A program made the position numbers and the translations under genes. DNA of 64,000 nucleotides from an uncultured Prevotella sp. (GTDB taxonomy: Bacteria > Bacteroidota > Bacteroidia > Bacteroidales > Bacteroidaceae): contig ONTZ01000029.1 in the NCBI GenBank assembly GCA_900320905.1, positions 1 to 64,000 on the forward strand, given 5' to 3'. Positions 1 through 8,764 of this stretch are shown here, in pieces (the first letter of the stretch is position 1; every line of letters begins with the position of its first letter). The notes under the pieces are model-generated. The model was not told where the DNA came from. It saw only the letters and a program-made list of their open reading frames with translations, and ran no database searches.

Positions 1-222
1 CCACTTGCAACTTATGTGAAAAAGGTTGTATGGCAACGACTTGGCTATATACTTGAAAATGTTGTCGGGGAAAAGAAGTTAGCAGATAAATTGTATGAAC
101 AGCTTCGTACATCATCGGGTTATTTCAAATATCAACCTTTGAGTACATCGGCAGAAGATAATCCATCTGTCAGAGACAGCCGGTGGAAGATAAACATAAA
201 CGTAGAAATAGACGATATATGA
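1..222 (+). CDS. AbiEi-type antitoxin, C-terminal end (5' end outside window)
   Basis: The open frame enters from the left edge, so this is only the last ~73 residues. The pattern RLGYILE early and RWKININVEID at the very end resembles the C-terminal domain of type IV antitoxin/transcriptional regulators of the AbiEi family (family knowledge). In AbiE systems AbiEi represses the operon and neutralises the AbiEii nucleotidyltransferase toxin. The next start codon overlaps this stop as ATGA, and the following peptide looks like the start of AbiEii, which supports the assignment. A GTG at 16 is not a believable start because the frame is open upstream. Confidence 0.6.
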   Translation, partial: PLATYVKKVVWQRLGYILENVVGEKKLADKLYEQLRTSSGYFKYQPLSTSAEDNPSVRDSRWKININVEIDDI

Positions 223-510
223 TTAACAGAACAGCGATACAACAGTGGAGTGAGCATGCTCCCTGGATAGATAATGCCCAGATAGAACAAGATCTGATTA
301 TATGTCGTGCTTTGGTTTCCATCTTTAGCGATATAGATAAGATGGAGGGGAAAAGAGATTGAACTATCAGAATGGGACGGATATCAATTTGGGTACTTTA
401 AATATTGTCCTTTCGTAAAATGGAAGTTGCTCAATTTGAAGAAACTAGCCAAGCAGAATTCGCAGAAGTTGCAAGAGGAAGTGGATGAACTGAGGAAAAC
501 ATTAAAGTAA
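219..510 (+). pseudogene. AbiEii-like toxin, truncated and frameshifted remnant
   Basis: The ATG at 219 overlaps the AbiEi stop. The first ~40 residues (WSEHAPW then QIEQDLIICRALVSIFSD) match the usual beginning of AbiEii nucleotidyltransferase toxins, where the next expected segment is the FKGGTxL nucleotide-binding motif. Instead the frame stops at 362 after 47 residues. In another frame, roughly 355-510, a lysine-rich helical tail ending LRKTLK is open and could be the original C-terminus, which would imply an internal deletion of several hundred bases. The GG(T/S) motif and catalytic residues are absent, so the toxin should be inactive. The link between the two pieces is inference. Confidence 0.5.
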
Positions 511-545
511 TAAAAACATGTACAAGTTATTAAAATAGATAGAGT

Positions 546-1181
546 ATGAGGAAAATAATTTCACAATTACACACCAATAAAGATGGAATTGTGTGTAAAG
601 ACAAGACAGGAAGAGAGCATGTCGTATTCAAAAAACAAGGAGATTTAGATGGAGCGTGTGCAACTTATTGTGTTATAATGAATCTTCTTATACTCCGGTT
701 GATAAAAGATAAAGATACAAGAGTATATGAGGAGTCTGGAGACAGAGCAACAAGGAAATTAATCAAGACTTTCATGATGGATTATGGTATGCATATTAAT
801 GGGCAGTCATATTACAAGATTAATAAAATGTTGAAAGAAAGTTTCAATAAAGTTGAATGTGTACACTATAATAGTAACGGTAATCGTTCCTTGGATTATA
901 TAGAGAAAACCATCATTGAAGACAAACCAATAATTATATCAGTGTCTCAAAAGAAGTGGGCGCATGCTTTATTGGCAGTAGGTTTTGAAAAGGAAAACAA
1001 TGTGATATCTAAGATCTTTTGTCTTGATCCGAGTGGCGTGTCATGCTGTAACAAACGATGGAATATGGAGATTGAAGTAAAGAATAGTAAGCTGGACCAC
1101 CGTCAACCAACAATCATCTATGATGGTAGATATGTTTCTCTTGATGATGTCCTCATAATTACAGAAAAAGTGGATTCATAA
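546..1181 (+). CDS. Papain-like (C39-type) cysteine peptidase, putative
   Basis: The 211-residue protein has the layout of a papain-fold peptidase: Q31 and C38 in QGDLDGAC, H140 in KKWAHALLAVG, and D161 in CLDPSG. Q/C/H/D in this order and spacing is the catalytic set of C39-like peptidases (family knowledge). There is no signal peptide and no membrane segment, so it should act in the cytoplasm. It lies in an AT-rich stretch between a broken AbiE toxin gene and a truncated glycosylase-like gene, so it may be a leftover of a defence or mobile locus. Substrate unknown; start at the first ATG of the frame. Confidence 0.5.
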   Translation: MRKIISQLHTNKDGIVCKDKTGREHVVFKKQGDLDGACATYCVIMNLLILRLIKDKDTRVYEESGDRATRKLIKTFMMDYGMHINGQSYYKINKMLKESFNKVECVHYNSNGNRSLDYIEKTIIEDKPIIISVSQKKWAHALLAVGFEKENNVISKIFCLDPSGVSCCNKRWNMEIEVKNSKLDHRQPTIIYDGRYVSLDDVLIITEKVDS

Positions 1182-1236
1182 TTCATTTTCATGAGAATAT
1201 CGGGAAAAGAATTCGTTTTTGTAAATAACCTAAAGC

Positions 1237-1530
1237 ATGAATATTATACAGTTCCGACAACTAATGACTTTTGATGCCAACATAAATGCAACAGGCATAG
1301 AGGAGCGTTTTGAACAAATAGCAAAGATGCTGTTTGAAAGATTTGCTATTCAAAAGGGTGAGAAGAAGTATCTCTTTAAAGAGATTGAATTTTACTTCTA
1401 CAACAAGAATCATCGCGATATTATCACTCATCCACGGGTGTCAAAACCTTTATGTTGGTATATTAATGACTTCGGAGGAATAGATATCAACTTTATGGGG
1501 ATCACGGGGATCACGGGGACAGGTTCTTGA
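1237..1530 (+). pseudogene. DNA-3-methyladenine-glycosylase-like protein, 3' truncated at a REP-like repeat
   Basis: The first ~85 residues contain FKEIEFYFYNKNHRDIITHPR followed by WYINDFGGIDINF. As I remember them, small Bacteroidetes proteins annotated as 3-methyladenine glycosylase-like have this block in the N-terminal half and continue with a GGxLIR-type motif. Here the frame runs straight into a direct repeat, so its last codons read GITGITGTGS and it stops at 97 residues. The tail is therefore repeat-derived and the C-terminal half is missing. I call it a truncated gene; a short functional product cannot be excluded. Confidence 0.5.
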
Positions 1531-1560
1531 TCCCTCCAGCAATGATCACCCCCGTGATTG
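1499..1560 (+). repeat. REP-like repeat with inverted arms
   Basis: ATCACGGGG occurs twice in tandem (1501-1509, 1510-1518) and its inverse CCCCGTGAT is at 1550-1558, enclosing GGACAGGTTCTTGATCCC. The GGGGACAGG core recurs beside the RAYT transposase remnant near 44835, so this is probably a REP-type element. It overlaps the end of the truncated gene before it. Confidence 0.55.
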
Positions 1561-1590
1561 AACGCCGGAAGTTCCTCTTCGACTGTAGGT

Positions 1591-1640
1591 AAAAGAAACC
1601 GCCGATACTCTTTTTGCGGGGTGCATCGGCGGCTTTTTCG
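1591..1640. terminator. Bidirectional stem-loop terminator
   Basis: CCGCCGAT (1599-1606) pairs with ATCGGCGG (1625-1632), followed by CTTTTT on the + strand. On the - strand the same stem is followed by a T-rich stretch, so it can end nagB transcription from the right. Confidence 0.7.
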
Positions 1641-1656
1641 TTTGTAATGATACGTA

Positions 1657-2451
1657 TCAGAGCAGATTGTCGCTCTCGATGTCCTTGAAGTACTTGTAGG
1701 TCGAGACCTTCAGTTCGTCGGCAGCCTCTTCATCGCTGACGATGATACCGTGCTCATGCATCTGCAGAGCAGAGATGGTCCACATGTGGTTGATGGCTCC
1801 TTCGACGGCGGCCTGCATGGCGCGGGCCTTTGCATGGCCGTTCACTAGTATCATCACCTCGCGGGCATCCATCACGGTACCTACACCGACGGTGAGTGCG
1901 TGTGCCGGCACATTCTCAGGCTTGCCACCGAAGAAGCGGCTATTGGCAATGCGCGTGTCGGTGGTGAGCGTCTTCATGCGAGTGCGGCTGCGGAGCGACG
2001 AGCCTGGCTCGTTGAACGCGATATGCCCGTCGGGGCCGATGCCACCGATGAACAGGTCGATGCCGCCAGCCTCCTCGATCATCTCCTCATAGTGCTTGCA
2101 CTCAGCCTGTAAGTCGGGAGCGTTGCCGTTTAGGATATGGATGTTCTCCTTGGGGCAGTCTATGTGGTCGAACAGGTTGCGGGCCATGAAGGCGTGGTAA
2201 CTCTCGGGGTGTGCCTCGGGCAGGCCGACATACTCGTCCATATTAAAGGTGAGCACATTCTTGAACGACACCTTGCCGGCACGGCAGGCCTCTACCAGAG
2301 CATTGTACATGCCTACGGGAGAGGAACCCGTAGGCAGACCGAGTACGAACTTGTGGTCCGGCGTCGGATTAAACTCATTGATACGCTTGATCACGTGGTT
2401 TGCGGCCCACTGTGACATTTTCTGATAGTCAGACTGGATAATTACTCTCAT
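1657..2451 (-). CDS. nagB: Glucosamine-6-phosphate deaminase
   Basis: Converts glucosamine-6-phosphate to fructose-6-phosphate and ammonia in amino-sugar catabolism; cytoplasmic. The 264-residue length is normal for NagB. Visible signatures are the phosphate-binding [13 protein letters not shown], the NMDEYVGL loop with an active-site Asp, and [16 protein letters not shown], which carries the Asp/His/Glu catalytic set. I start at the ATG giving MRVIIQSD. The longer frame would begin at 2496, upstream of a -7 promoter element at 2486-2493, so those codons would not be transcribed. It is transcribed alone, divergently from hflX, and ends at a strong stem-loop. Confidence 0.95.
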   Translation of the reverse strand: MRVIIQSDYQKMSQWAANHVIKRINEFNPTPDHKFVLGLPTGSSPVGMYNALVEACRAGKVSFKNVLTFNMDEYVGLPEAHPESYHAFMARNLFDHIDCPKENIHILNGNAPDLQAECKHYEEMIEEAGGIDLFIGGIGPDGHIAFNEPGSSLRSRTRMKTLTTDTRIANSRFFGGKPENVPAHALTVGVGTVMDAREVMILVNGHAKARAMQAAVEGAINHMWTISALQMHEHGIIVSDEEAADELKVSTYKYFKDIESDNLL

Positions 2452-2485
2452 AATCGTTTCGTTTTTGGTTCGTAAAACTCTGCTG

Positions 2486-2493
2486 CAAAAGTA
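2486..2493 (-). promoter_or_regulatory. nagB promoter -7 element
   Basis: On the - strand this reads TACTTTTG, matching TAnnTTTG, with ~35 nt between it and the nagB ATG. It decides the nagB start. Confidence 0.65.
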
Positions 2494-2599
2494 CAAAAAA
2501 AACTTATTCGCAAAACACGCATTATATAGTTTTTAAGGATTTTTTTATGTTTCCAAGAAAAAACTTTCCACAGAATCCTTACAATCCGTGTTTTTTTCT

Positions 2600-2607
2600 T
2601 AACTTTG
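2600..2607 (+). promoter_or_regulatory. hflX promoter -7 element
   Basis: TAACTTTG matches TAnnTTTG. The ATG of hflX begins only 8 nt after it, so the mRNA is leaderless or nearly so. Confidence 0.65.
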
Positions 2608-2614
2608 CACCCAA

Positions 2615-3946
2615 ATGAAAGAATTTGTAATTTCACAGGCCAAAGCCGAGACTGCAGTGCTGGTAGGACTCATCACCAAAGAACAGGACGAGGCCAAGAC
2701 CAAGGAATATCTCGACGAACTAGAGTTCCTGGCAGACACAGCCGGAGCCCTCACCCTTAGGCGCTTCACCCAAAAAGTGGGAGGCCCGAGCCAGACTACA
2801 TATGTGGGCAGTGGCAAACTTCAGGAAATCAAAGCGTACATCAAGCGGCAACAGGATGCCTATGACGAATGGGTGGACGCCCAGGATGCCTCACTCTGGG
2901 CTCAGGGCCTGCTCGACGAGTCGAAGGCACCACAGCCCGTGGGCATGGTCATCTTCGACGACGAACTCTCTGCCAAGCAGATGCGCAACATCGAGAAGGA
3001 ATTGCAAGTGAAAATCCTCGATCGTACCTCGCTGATACTCGACATCTTCGCCATGCGCGCACAGACTGCCGAGGCCAAGGCGCAGGTGGAACTGGCACAG
3101 CACCGCTATATGCTGCCCAGGCTGCAACGCCTCTGGACACACTTGGAGCGCCAGGGCGGCGGTTCAGGCTCAGGCGGCGGAAAAGGATCCGTAGGCTTGC
3201 GCGGACCTGGCGAGACGCAGTTGGAGATGGACCGTCGTATCATCCTGCAGCGCATCACCCTGCTCAAGCAGCGCCTGGCCGAGATCGACAAACAAAAGAC
3301 CACCCAGCGTAAAAACCGCGGCCGCCTCATCCGCGTCGCCCTCGTGGGCTACACCAACGTGGGTAAGAGCACCATGATGAACCTTCTTGCCAAGAGTGAG
3401 GTGTTCGCAGAGAACAAACTCTTCGCCACCCTCGACACTACCGTGCGCAAGATGACCATCGATAACCTGCCTTTCCTTCTGGCCGATACCGTAGGTTTCA
3501 TCCGTAAGTTGCCTTCCGACCTCGTAGAGTCATTCAAGTCGACCCTCGACGAAGTGCGCGAAGCCGACCTGTTGGTGCATGTGGTGGACATCTCCCATCC
3601 CGACTTCGAGGAGCAAATCCGCGTGGTGGAGAACACGCTGAAGGAACTGGGCTGTGCCGACACCCCCTCGATGATTGTCTTCAACAAGATCGATGCCTAT
3701 ACCTGGGTGCCGAAAGAAGAGGACGATCTGACCCCTGAAACGAAAGAAAACATCACCCTCGCTGATCTGGAGAAGACATGGATGGCGCGCTCGGCTGAGA
3801 GTGGGCATTACCTGGAATGCCTGTTCATCTCGGCCCGCGAGAAGGAGAACATAGATGAATTAAGAGACGTGCTGTACAAGCGGGTGCGCGAACTGCACGT
3901 CCAGAAATATCCATATAACGATTTTTTATATCAAGATTATGAGTGA
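2615..3946 (+). CDS. hflX: GTPase HflX
   Basis: Ribosome-associated GTPase of the Obg-HflX superfamily, known to split or rescue stalled 70S ribosomes. The 443 residues show the N-terminal HflX domain, the glycine-rich linker near residues 181-200 leading into GPGETQLE, then the G domain: P-loop GYTNVGKST (~245-253), DTVGF (~291) and NKID (~360). All GTP-binding motifs are intact. It begins a likely operon, overlapping the DUF4954 gene by 8 bases, with the M16 protease following after 3 bases. A -7 element sits directly upstream of the start. Confidence 0.95.
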   Translation: MKEFVISQAKAETAVLVGLITKEQDEAKTKEYLDELEFLADTAGALTLRRFTQKVGGPSQTTYVGSGKLQEIKAYIKRQQDAYDEWVDAQDASLWAQGLLDESKAPQPVGMVIFDDELSAKQMRNIEKELQVKILDRTSLILDIFAMRAQTAEAKAQVELAQHRYMLPRLQRLWTHLERQGGGSGSGGGKGSVGLRGPGETQLEMDRRIILQRITLLKQRLAEIDKQKTTQRKNRGRLIRVALVGYTNVGKSTMMNLLAKSEVFAENKLFATLDTTVRKMTIDNLPFLLADTVGFIRKLPSDLVESFKSTLDEVREADLLVHVVDISHPDFEEQIRVVENTLKELGCADTPSMIVFNKIDAYTWVPKEEDDLTPETKENITLADLEKTWMARSAESGHYLECLFISAREKENIDELRDVLYKRVRELHVQKYPYNDFLYQDYE

Positions 3947-5792
3947 TTACAGAAACTTAACACAGACCGAGATTGAAGTTTTAGAAAACAATGTCTGCTG
4001 GGCCGAGGACTGGCAGCGAGTGATGGTGGCTGAAGGCTTCAAACCTTATAATTTTCACCGCGTCATTTTCTATGGCGACATCCGATTAGGGGAGTTTAAG
4101 AAGCAGGTGGAGGTGAGCAAGGGCTTTTTCAAGCACTCTGGCATTAACGATGCTACCCTGCGTAATGTCACCGTTGGCAACGACTGCCTGATTGAAAAAG
4201 TTGGCAACTACATTAACAACTATACCATTGGTAATGACTGTTATATTTCTAATATATGTACGTTGGAAACGACTGATGATGCCACCTATGGCGAGGGCTC
4301 GGTTATCTCTGTCCTGAATGAGATGGGCGACGGTAACGTGACCATCTTCCGCGAACTGAACAGCCAGTTGGCCTCCTTCATGGTGAAGCACGATCGTGAC
4401 AAACAGTTGAAGAAGGCACTCCTGCAGATGATTGAGGACGAGTTGAGGGTGTCACGTCCCGATCGTGGCTATATCGGCAACAACGTGAAGATTATCAATG
4501 CCAAGGACATTACGAATACAATTATCAAGGGCGACTGCGAGATCAGCGGCACCTCGCGACTCTCAGAATGCACGGTGATGTCGTCGACAGATGCCCCGGT
4601 GTTCATCGGGACGGGTGTGATCTGTGAGAACTCAATCATCTGCGACGGTTGCTCGATTAACAACTCCGTGAAGATGCAGGACTGCTTCGTGGGGGAGGCC
4701 TGTCAGATTACCAATGGCTTTACCGCCGAGGCCAGCCTCTTCTTTGCCAACTCGTTTATGGCCAACGGTGAGGCCTGCGCTGCCTTCTGCGGCCCGTTCT
4801 CTGCCTCGCACCATAAGAGTTCCCTGCTCATCGGTGGTGAGTTCTCATTCTACAACGCCGGCTCGAACACCAACTTCTCAAACCATGCCTATAAGATGGG
4901 TCCCTTGCATTACGGCACCCTGGAGCGAGGCACCAAGACTGCCTCAGGCGCATACATCCTGATGCCCGCCACGATAGGAGCCTTCAGTGTGTGTTTTGGT
5001 AAACTGATGCACCATCCTGACACCCGCAACCTGCCGTTCTCGTATCTGGTGGCCTATGGCGATGACTGCTATCTGGTGCCAGGCCGTAACATCACGACGG
5101 TGGGACTCTACCGAGATATCAAGAAATGGCCGAAGCGCGACAAGCGTTCGAAACTCTCCAAGAAGAGTATCATCAACTTTGACTGGCTATCGCCCTTTAC
5201 CGTGGGGGAGATCATGGAGGGCATCAATATTCTGAAGGCTCTGCGTGAGGCTTCGGGCGACAACGTATCGACTTATAATTTCCACGAGTACGTCATCAAT
5301 GCCTCATCGCTCCGCAAGGGACTGAAATATTATGATATCGCTCTGCGCATCTATATGGGTGCCGTGTTGAAGCGTGCCCAAAAGGAAGGTTTCTTCGGAG
5401 AACCAAAGAGTGAGGTGGGAAAAGGCCGTTGGGTAGACCTGAGCGGACTACTTTTGCCCGAGAGTGAAGAACAGCGCCTCGTCGATGACATCAAAAACGG
5501 CACCATCGAGAACGTTCAGCAGATACTCGACAGATTTGCTGATATCAACGACAGTTACAGCGACTACCGCTGGGCCTGGTCGTACCAGATGATTCTTGAT
5601 TACTACGGGCTGGAGGAGATCACGTCTGCCGATGCAGAACGTATTCGTGAGGACTACGTGAAGGCTCGTCGTGCTTGGATAGCCGAGATCCGCAAGGATG
5701 CCGAGAAAGAATATCAGATGGGTGATGTGGAGCAGGAGGTCTATGAAGATTTCCTCTCCAAATTGGATCACGAAATAGATTATGAGAATTAA
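3939..5792 (+). CDS. DUF4954 family protein with left-handed beta-helix
   Basis: A 617-residue protein I recognise as DUF4954, a Bacteroidetes family. The central part (~70-300) is rich in hexapeptide-like repeats (VGNDCLIEKVGNYI, TIGNDCYI, IGTGVICENSIICDG), the signature of the left-handed parallel beta-helix of acyl- and nucleotidyl-sugar transferases. No signal peptide is present, so it is cytoplasmic. Substrate unknown; a role in sugar-nucleotide or envelope precursor metabolism would be a guess from the fold. Translation probably couples to hflX through the 8-base overlap. Confidence 0.8.
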   Translation: MSDYRNLTQTEIEVLENNVCWAEDWQRVMVAEGFKPYNFHRVIFYGDIRLGEFKKQVEVSKGFFKHSGINDATLRNVTVGNDCLIEKVGNYINNYTIGNDCYISNICTLETTDDATYGEGSVISVLNEMGDGNVTIFRELNSQLASFMVKHDRDKQLKKALLQMIEDELRVSRPDRGYIGNNVKIINAKDITNTIIKGDCEISGTSRLSECTVMSSTDAPVFIGTGVICENSIICDGCSINNSVKMQDCFVGEACQITNGFTAEASLFFANSFMANGEACAAFCGPFSASHHKSSLLIGGEFSFYNAGSNTNFSNHAYKMGPLHYGTLERGTKTASGAYILMPATIGAFSVCFGKLMHHPDTRNLPFSYLVAYGDDCYLVPGRNITTVGLYRDIKKWPKRDKRSKLSKKSIINFDWLSPFTVGEIMEGINILKALREASGDNVSTYNFHEYVINASSLRKGLKYYDIALRIYMGAVLKRAQKEGFFGEPKSEVGKGRWVDLSGLLLPESEEQRLVDDIKNGTIENVQQILDRFADINDSYSDYRWAWSYQMILDYYGLEEITSADAERIREDYVKARRAWIAEIRKDAEKEYQMGDVEQEVYEDFLSKLDHEIDYEN

Positions 5793-5795
5793 GAT

Positions 5796-8693
5796 ATGAA
5801 AACAAGGATTTTATTAGTGATGGGTGCTTTGCTGGTACTCGGAATGAGTTCCTGCAGCAAGTACAAGTATGAGTCAGTGAAGGGGGATATGGCCGAGACG
5901 CGGATCTATACCCTCGAGAATGGACTGAAGGTCTATCTGAGTGTGAACAAGGAGCAGCCGCGTATACAGACGTATATCGCCGTGCGTACTGGCTCGAAGA
6001 ACGACCCGGCGGAGACGACCGGGCTGGCACACTACCTGGAACACCTGATGTTTAAGGGAACGGCTAAGTTTGGAACCAACAATCCCGAGGCCGAGGCTCC
6101 TCTCCTCAACGAGATTGAACAGCGTTATGAGGCTTATCGCAAACTCACCGATCCTGAGGCCCGCAAAAAGGCTTACCACGAGATTGACTCCGTCTCTCAG
6201 GAGGCTGCCAAGTATTTCATCCCCAACGAGTACGACAAACTGATGGCTGCCATCGGTGCGGAGGGTACAAACGCCTACACATCGAACGACGTGACCTGTT
6301 ATACTGAGGATATCCCTGCCAACGAGGTGGAGAACTGGGCCAAGATCCAGAGCGACCGTTTTATGAACATGGTGATCCGTGGCTTCCATACCGAACTGGA
6401 GGCTGTCTATGAGGAATACAATATCGGACTGTCTAGCGACCAGCGTAAGTTGTACTACACCATCAGTAAGATGTTGTGGCCCAACCATCCCTACGGTACG
6501 CAGACCACCATCGGTACTCAGGAGCACCTGAAGAACCCGTCGATCACGAATATCAAGAACTATTTTAAGAAATGGTATGTGCCCAACAATGTGGCCATCT
6601 GTATGAGTGGCGACCTGGATCCGGACAAGACCATCGCCATCATCGATAAGTATTTCGCTGAATGGAAACCGGGTGATGACGTGAGTCAGCCTACATTCGA
6701 CCCACTGCCAGAACTCTCACAGCCTATGGATTCCACGGTGATCGGTCAGGAGGCTGAACAGGTATGGGTGGGTTGGAGAGCCCAGAAGGCCAATACCCTG
6801 CAGGCTGACACCCTGCAACTGATGGAGAATGTGCTGAGCAATGGCAAGGCAGGACTCTTCGACCTGAACCTGAACCAGACGATGAAGGTGCAGAGGGCTT
6901 ATGCTACCCCCGAACTGTTGCACGATCATGGTGGTTTCATCCTGATGGGTTCCCCCAAGGAAGGTCAGGCGCTGGAGGAGGTGAGAAGTCTGATGCTTGC
7001 TGAGATCGACAAACTGAAGAAAGGTGACTTCCCCGACAATCTGTTGACCAGCATCGTCAACAACATGAAGCGTAATCACTATGAACTGATGGAGAGAAAT
7101 GACGGTAGGGCCGACATGTTTGTCGATGCCTTTATCAACGAGGTGGACTGGCAACAGGAAGTGGGACGTATCGACCGAATCTCGAAGATCACCAAACAGG
7201 AACTGGTTGACTTTGCCAACCGCTTCTTCACGGATGGATATGTCACTGTCTTCAAGAAACAGGGCATCGATACTACCCAAAAGAAGATCGACAAGCCTGC
7301 CATTACCCCGATACAGGCTAACCGTGACCAGATGAGTGACTTCGTGAAGGAGATACAGGAGGCGAAGGTGGATCCTATACAGCCTCGTTTCGTTGACTAT
7401 GAGAAGGACCTCAACATCAGCAAGACGGGCAGCGACCAACCGCTGTATTACGTGAAGAATCAGACCAACGGACTCTTCGAACTGGTATTCTACTATGACT
7501 TCGGACAGAGTGCTGATCGTCGCTTCGATGTGGCTTCCGACTATTTCAAACTCCTTGGAACCGACAAACTCTCTGCTGCCGAAGTGCGCCAGAAGTTCTA
7601 TGAGTTGGCTTGCGACTGCTACGTCAACGTTAATGCAGAGAATATCAGCGTGGGACTCTATGGACTCAGTGAGAATATGGAACCCGCCATCGCCCTGTTG
7701 CAGGATATGCTGCAGAACGCCAAGGTAGATAAGGATGCCTACAACGAGATGGTGAACGTGACTCTGAAGAACAGGAACGATGCCAAGAAGAACCAGCGCA
7801 CCTATTTCGACTTCCTTTACAGATATGGTTCTCAGGGCGAGCATAATGCCTATCGCGACATGATGACAGAACAGGAACTGAAGCAGACCGATCCTCAGGT
7901 GTTCGTGGATCTGTTGAAGGGCCTGAGCGAATATCAGCACAGGGTGCTCTACTATGGTCCTCTGGATGAGGGTAAGGTGTCTGAATCAGTCAGCAACTTG
8001 TTTGCAAAGGACCTGAAACCCGCACTTGAGAACAAGCCTTATCTCGACCAGTTGGCCAACGAAAATGAGATTTGGATTGCTCCCTACGAGGCTAAGAATA
8101 TCTACATGCGTATGTACCATAACGAGGGACGCGACTGGAATCCTGACGAGTCGGCAGTACGTGCCTTGTTTAATGAGTATTTCGGCGGAGGCATGAACGG
8201 TATCGTGTTCCAGGAGATGCGCGAGACGCGTGGACTGGCTTATAATGCATACGCTCTCTACAATCGTCCGAGTGTGAAAGGGCGCAAGGAGTCGTTCATG
8301 ACTCATATCATCACCCAGAACGACAAGATGATGGACTGCGTGAACCATTTCAATGAGATCCTGAACCAGATGCCTGCCAGCGAGACTGCTTTCCAGATCT
8401 CGAAGGATGCCCTGACCAAGCAGTTGGCCAGTGAGCGAATCACCAAGATGGGTATCATCTGGAACTATATCGCTGCCAAGAAACTGGGCATTGACTATGA
8501 CATGAATGCCAAGATTTATGAGCAACTGCCCCAGTTGACACTGGATGATGTGGTGGCTTTCGCAAAGAACCGGATAGCGAATAAGCCCTACCGCTACATT
8601 ATCCTTGGTGACGAGAAAGAACTTGATATGAAGGCCTTAGGCCAGATTGGGCCTATCAGAAGGCTCAAGACAGAGGAGGTCTTTGGTTATTAG
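5796..8693 (+). CDS. M16 family zinc metalloprotease, lipoprotein
   Basis: A 965-residue pitrilysin-type protease. The N-terminus carries a lipoprotein signal ending in LGMSSC, so Cys20 should be lipidated and the enzyme anchored in the envelope. The inverted zinc motif HxxEH is at 79-83 (HYLEH), with a downstream glutamate-rich helix near 175 supplying the third ligand. The second half contains the M16C-type domain with GGGMNGIVFQEMRE and a Tyr-rich segment. Two half-barrels in one chain is typical of the ~950-residue members. It follows the DUF4954 gene by 3 bases and probably shares its transcript. Confidence 0.93.
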   Translation: MKTRILLVMGALLVLGMSSCSKYKYESVKGDMAETRIYTLENGLKVYLSVNKEQPRIQTYIAVRTGSKNDPAETTGLAHYLEHLMFKGTAKFGTNNPEAEAPLLNEIEQRYEAYRKLTDPEARKKAYHEIDSVSQEAAKYFIPNEYDKLMAAIGAEGTNAYTSNDVTCYTEDIPANEVENWAKIQSDRFMNMVIRGFHTELEAVYEEYNIGLSSDQRKLYYTISKMLWPNHPYGTQTTIGTQEHLKNPSITNIKNYFKKWYVPNNVAICMSGDLDPDKTIAIIDKYFAEWKPGDDVSQPTFDPLPELSQPMDSTVIGQEAEQVWVGWRAQKANTLQADTLQLMENVLSNGKAGLFDLNLNQTMKVQRAYATPELLHDHGGFILMGSPKEGQALEEVRSLMLAEIDKLKKGDFPDNLLTSIVNNMKRNHYELMERNDGRADMFVDAFINEVDWQQEVGRIDRISKITKQELVDFANRFFTDGYVTVFKKQGIDTTQKKIDKPAITPIQANRDQMSDFVKEIQEAKVDPIQPRFVDYEKDLNISKTGSDQPLYYVKNQTNGLFELVFYYDFGQSADRRFDVASDYFKLLGTDKLSAAEVRQKFYELACDCYVNVNAENISVGLYGLSENMEPAIALLQDMLQNAKVDKDAYNEMVNVTLKNRNDAKKNQRTYFDFLYRYGSQGEHNAYRDMMTEQELKQTDPQVFVDLLKGLSEYQHRVLYYGPLDEGKVSESVSNLFAKDLKPALENKPYLDQLANENEIWIAPYEAKNIYMRMYHNEGRDWNPDESAVRALFNEYFGGGMNGIVFQEMRETRGLAYNAYALYNRPSVKGRKESFMTHIITQNDKMMDCVNHFNEILNQMPASETAFQISKDALTKQLASERITKMGIIWNYIAAKKLGIDYDMNAKIYEQLPQLTLDDVVAFAKNRIANKPYRYIILGDEKELDMKALGQIGPIRRLKTEEVFGY

Positions 8694-8764
8694 GTTATCC
8701 TAGGGGAATCCTAGGACTGCCTAGAACTGCCTAGAATACTAAAAGAATAAAAATAATAAAAGTT

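Noticed and set aside
6717..7940. 407-codon - strand ORF in the M16 protease gene
   Set aside because: Shadow of a gene with clear zinc protease motifs.
8694..8764. CCTAG-rich direct repeats before fumarase
   Set aside because: Only ~10-base units, no symmetry or conserved element; recorded but not claimed as regulatory.
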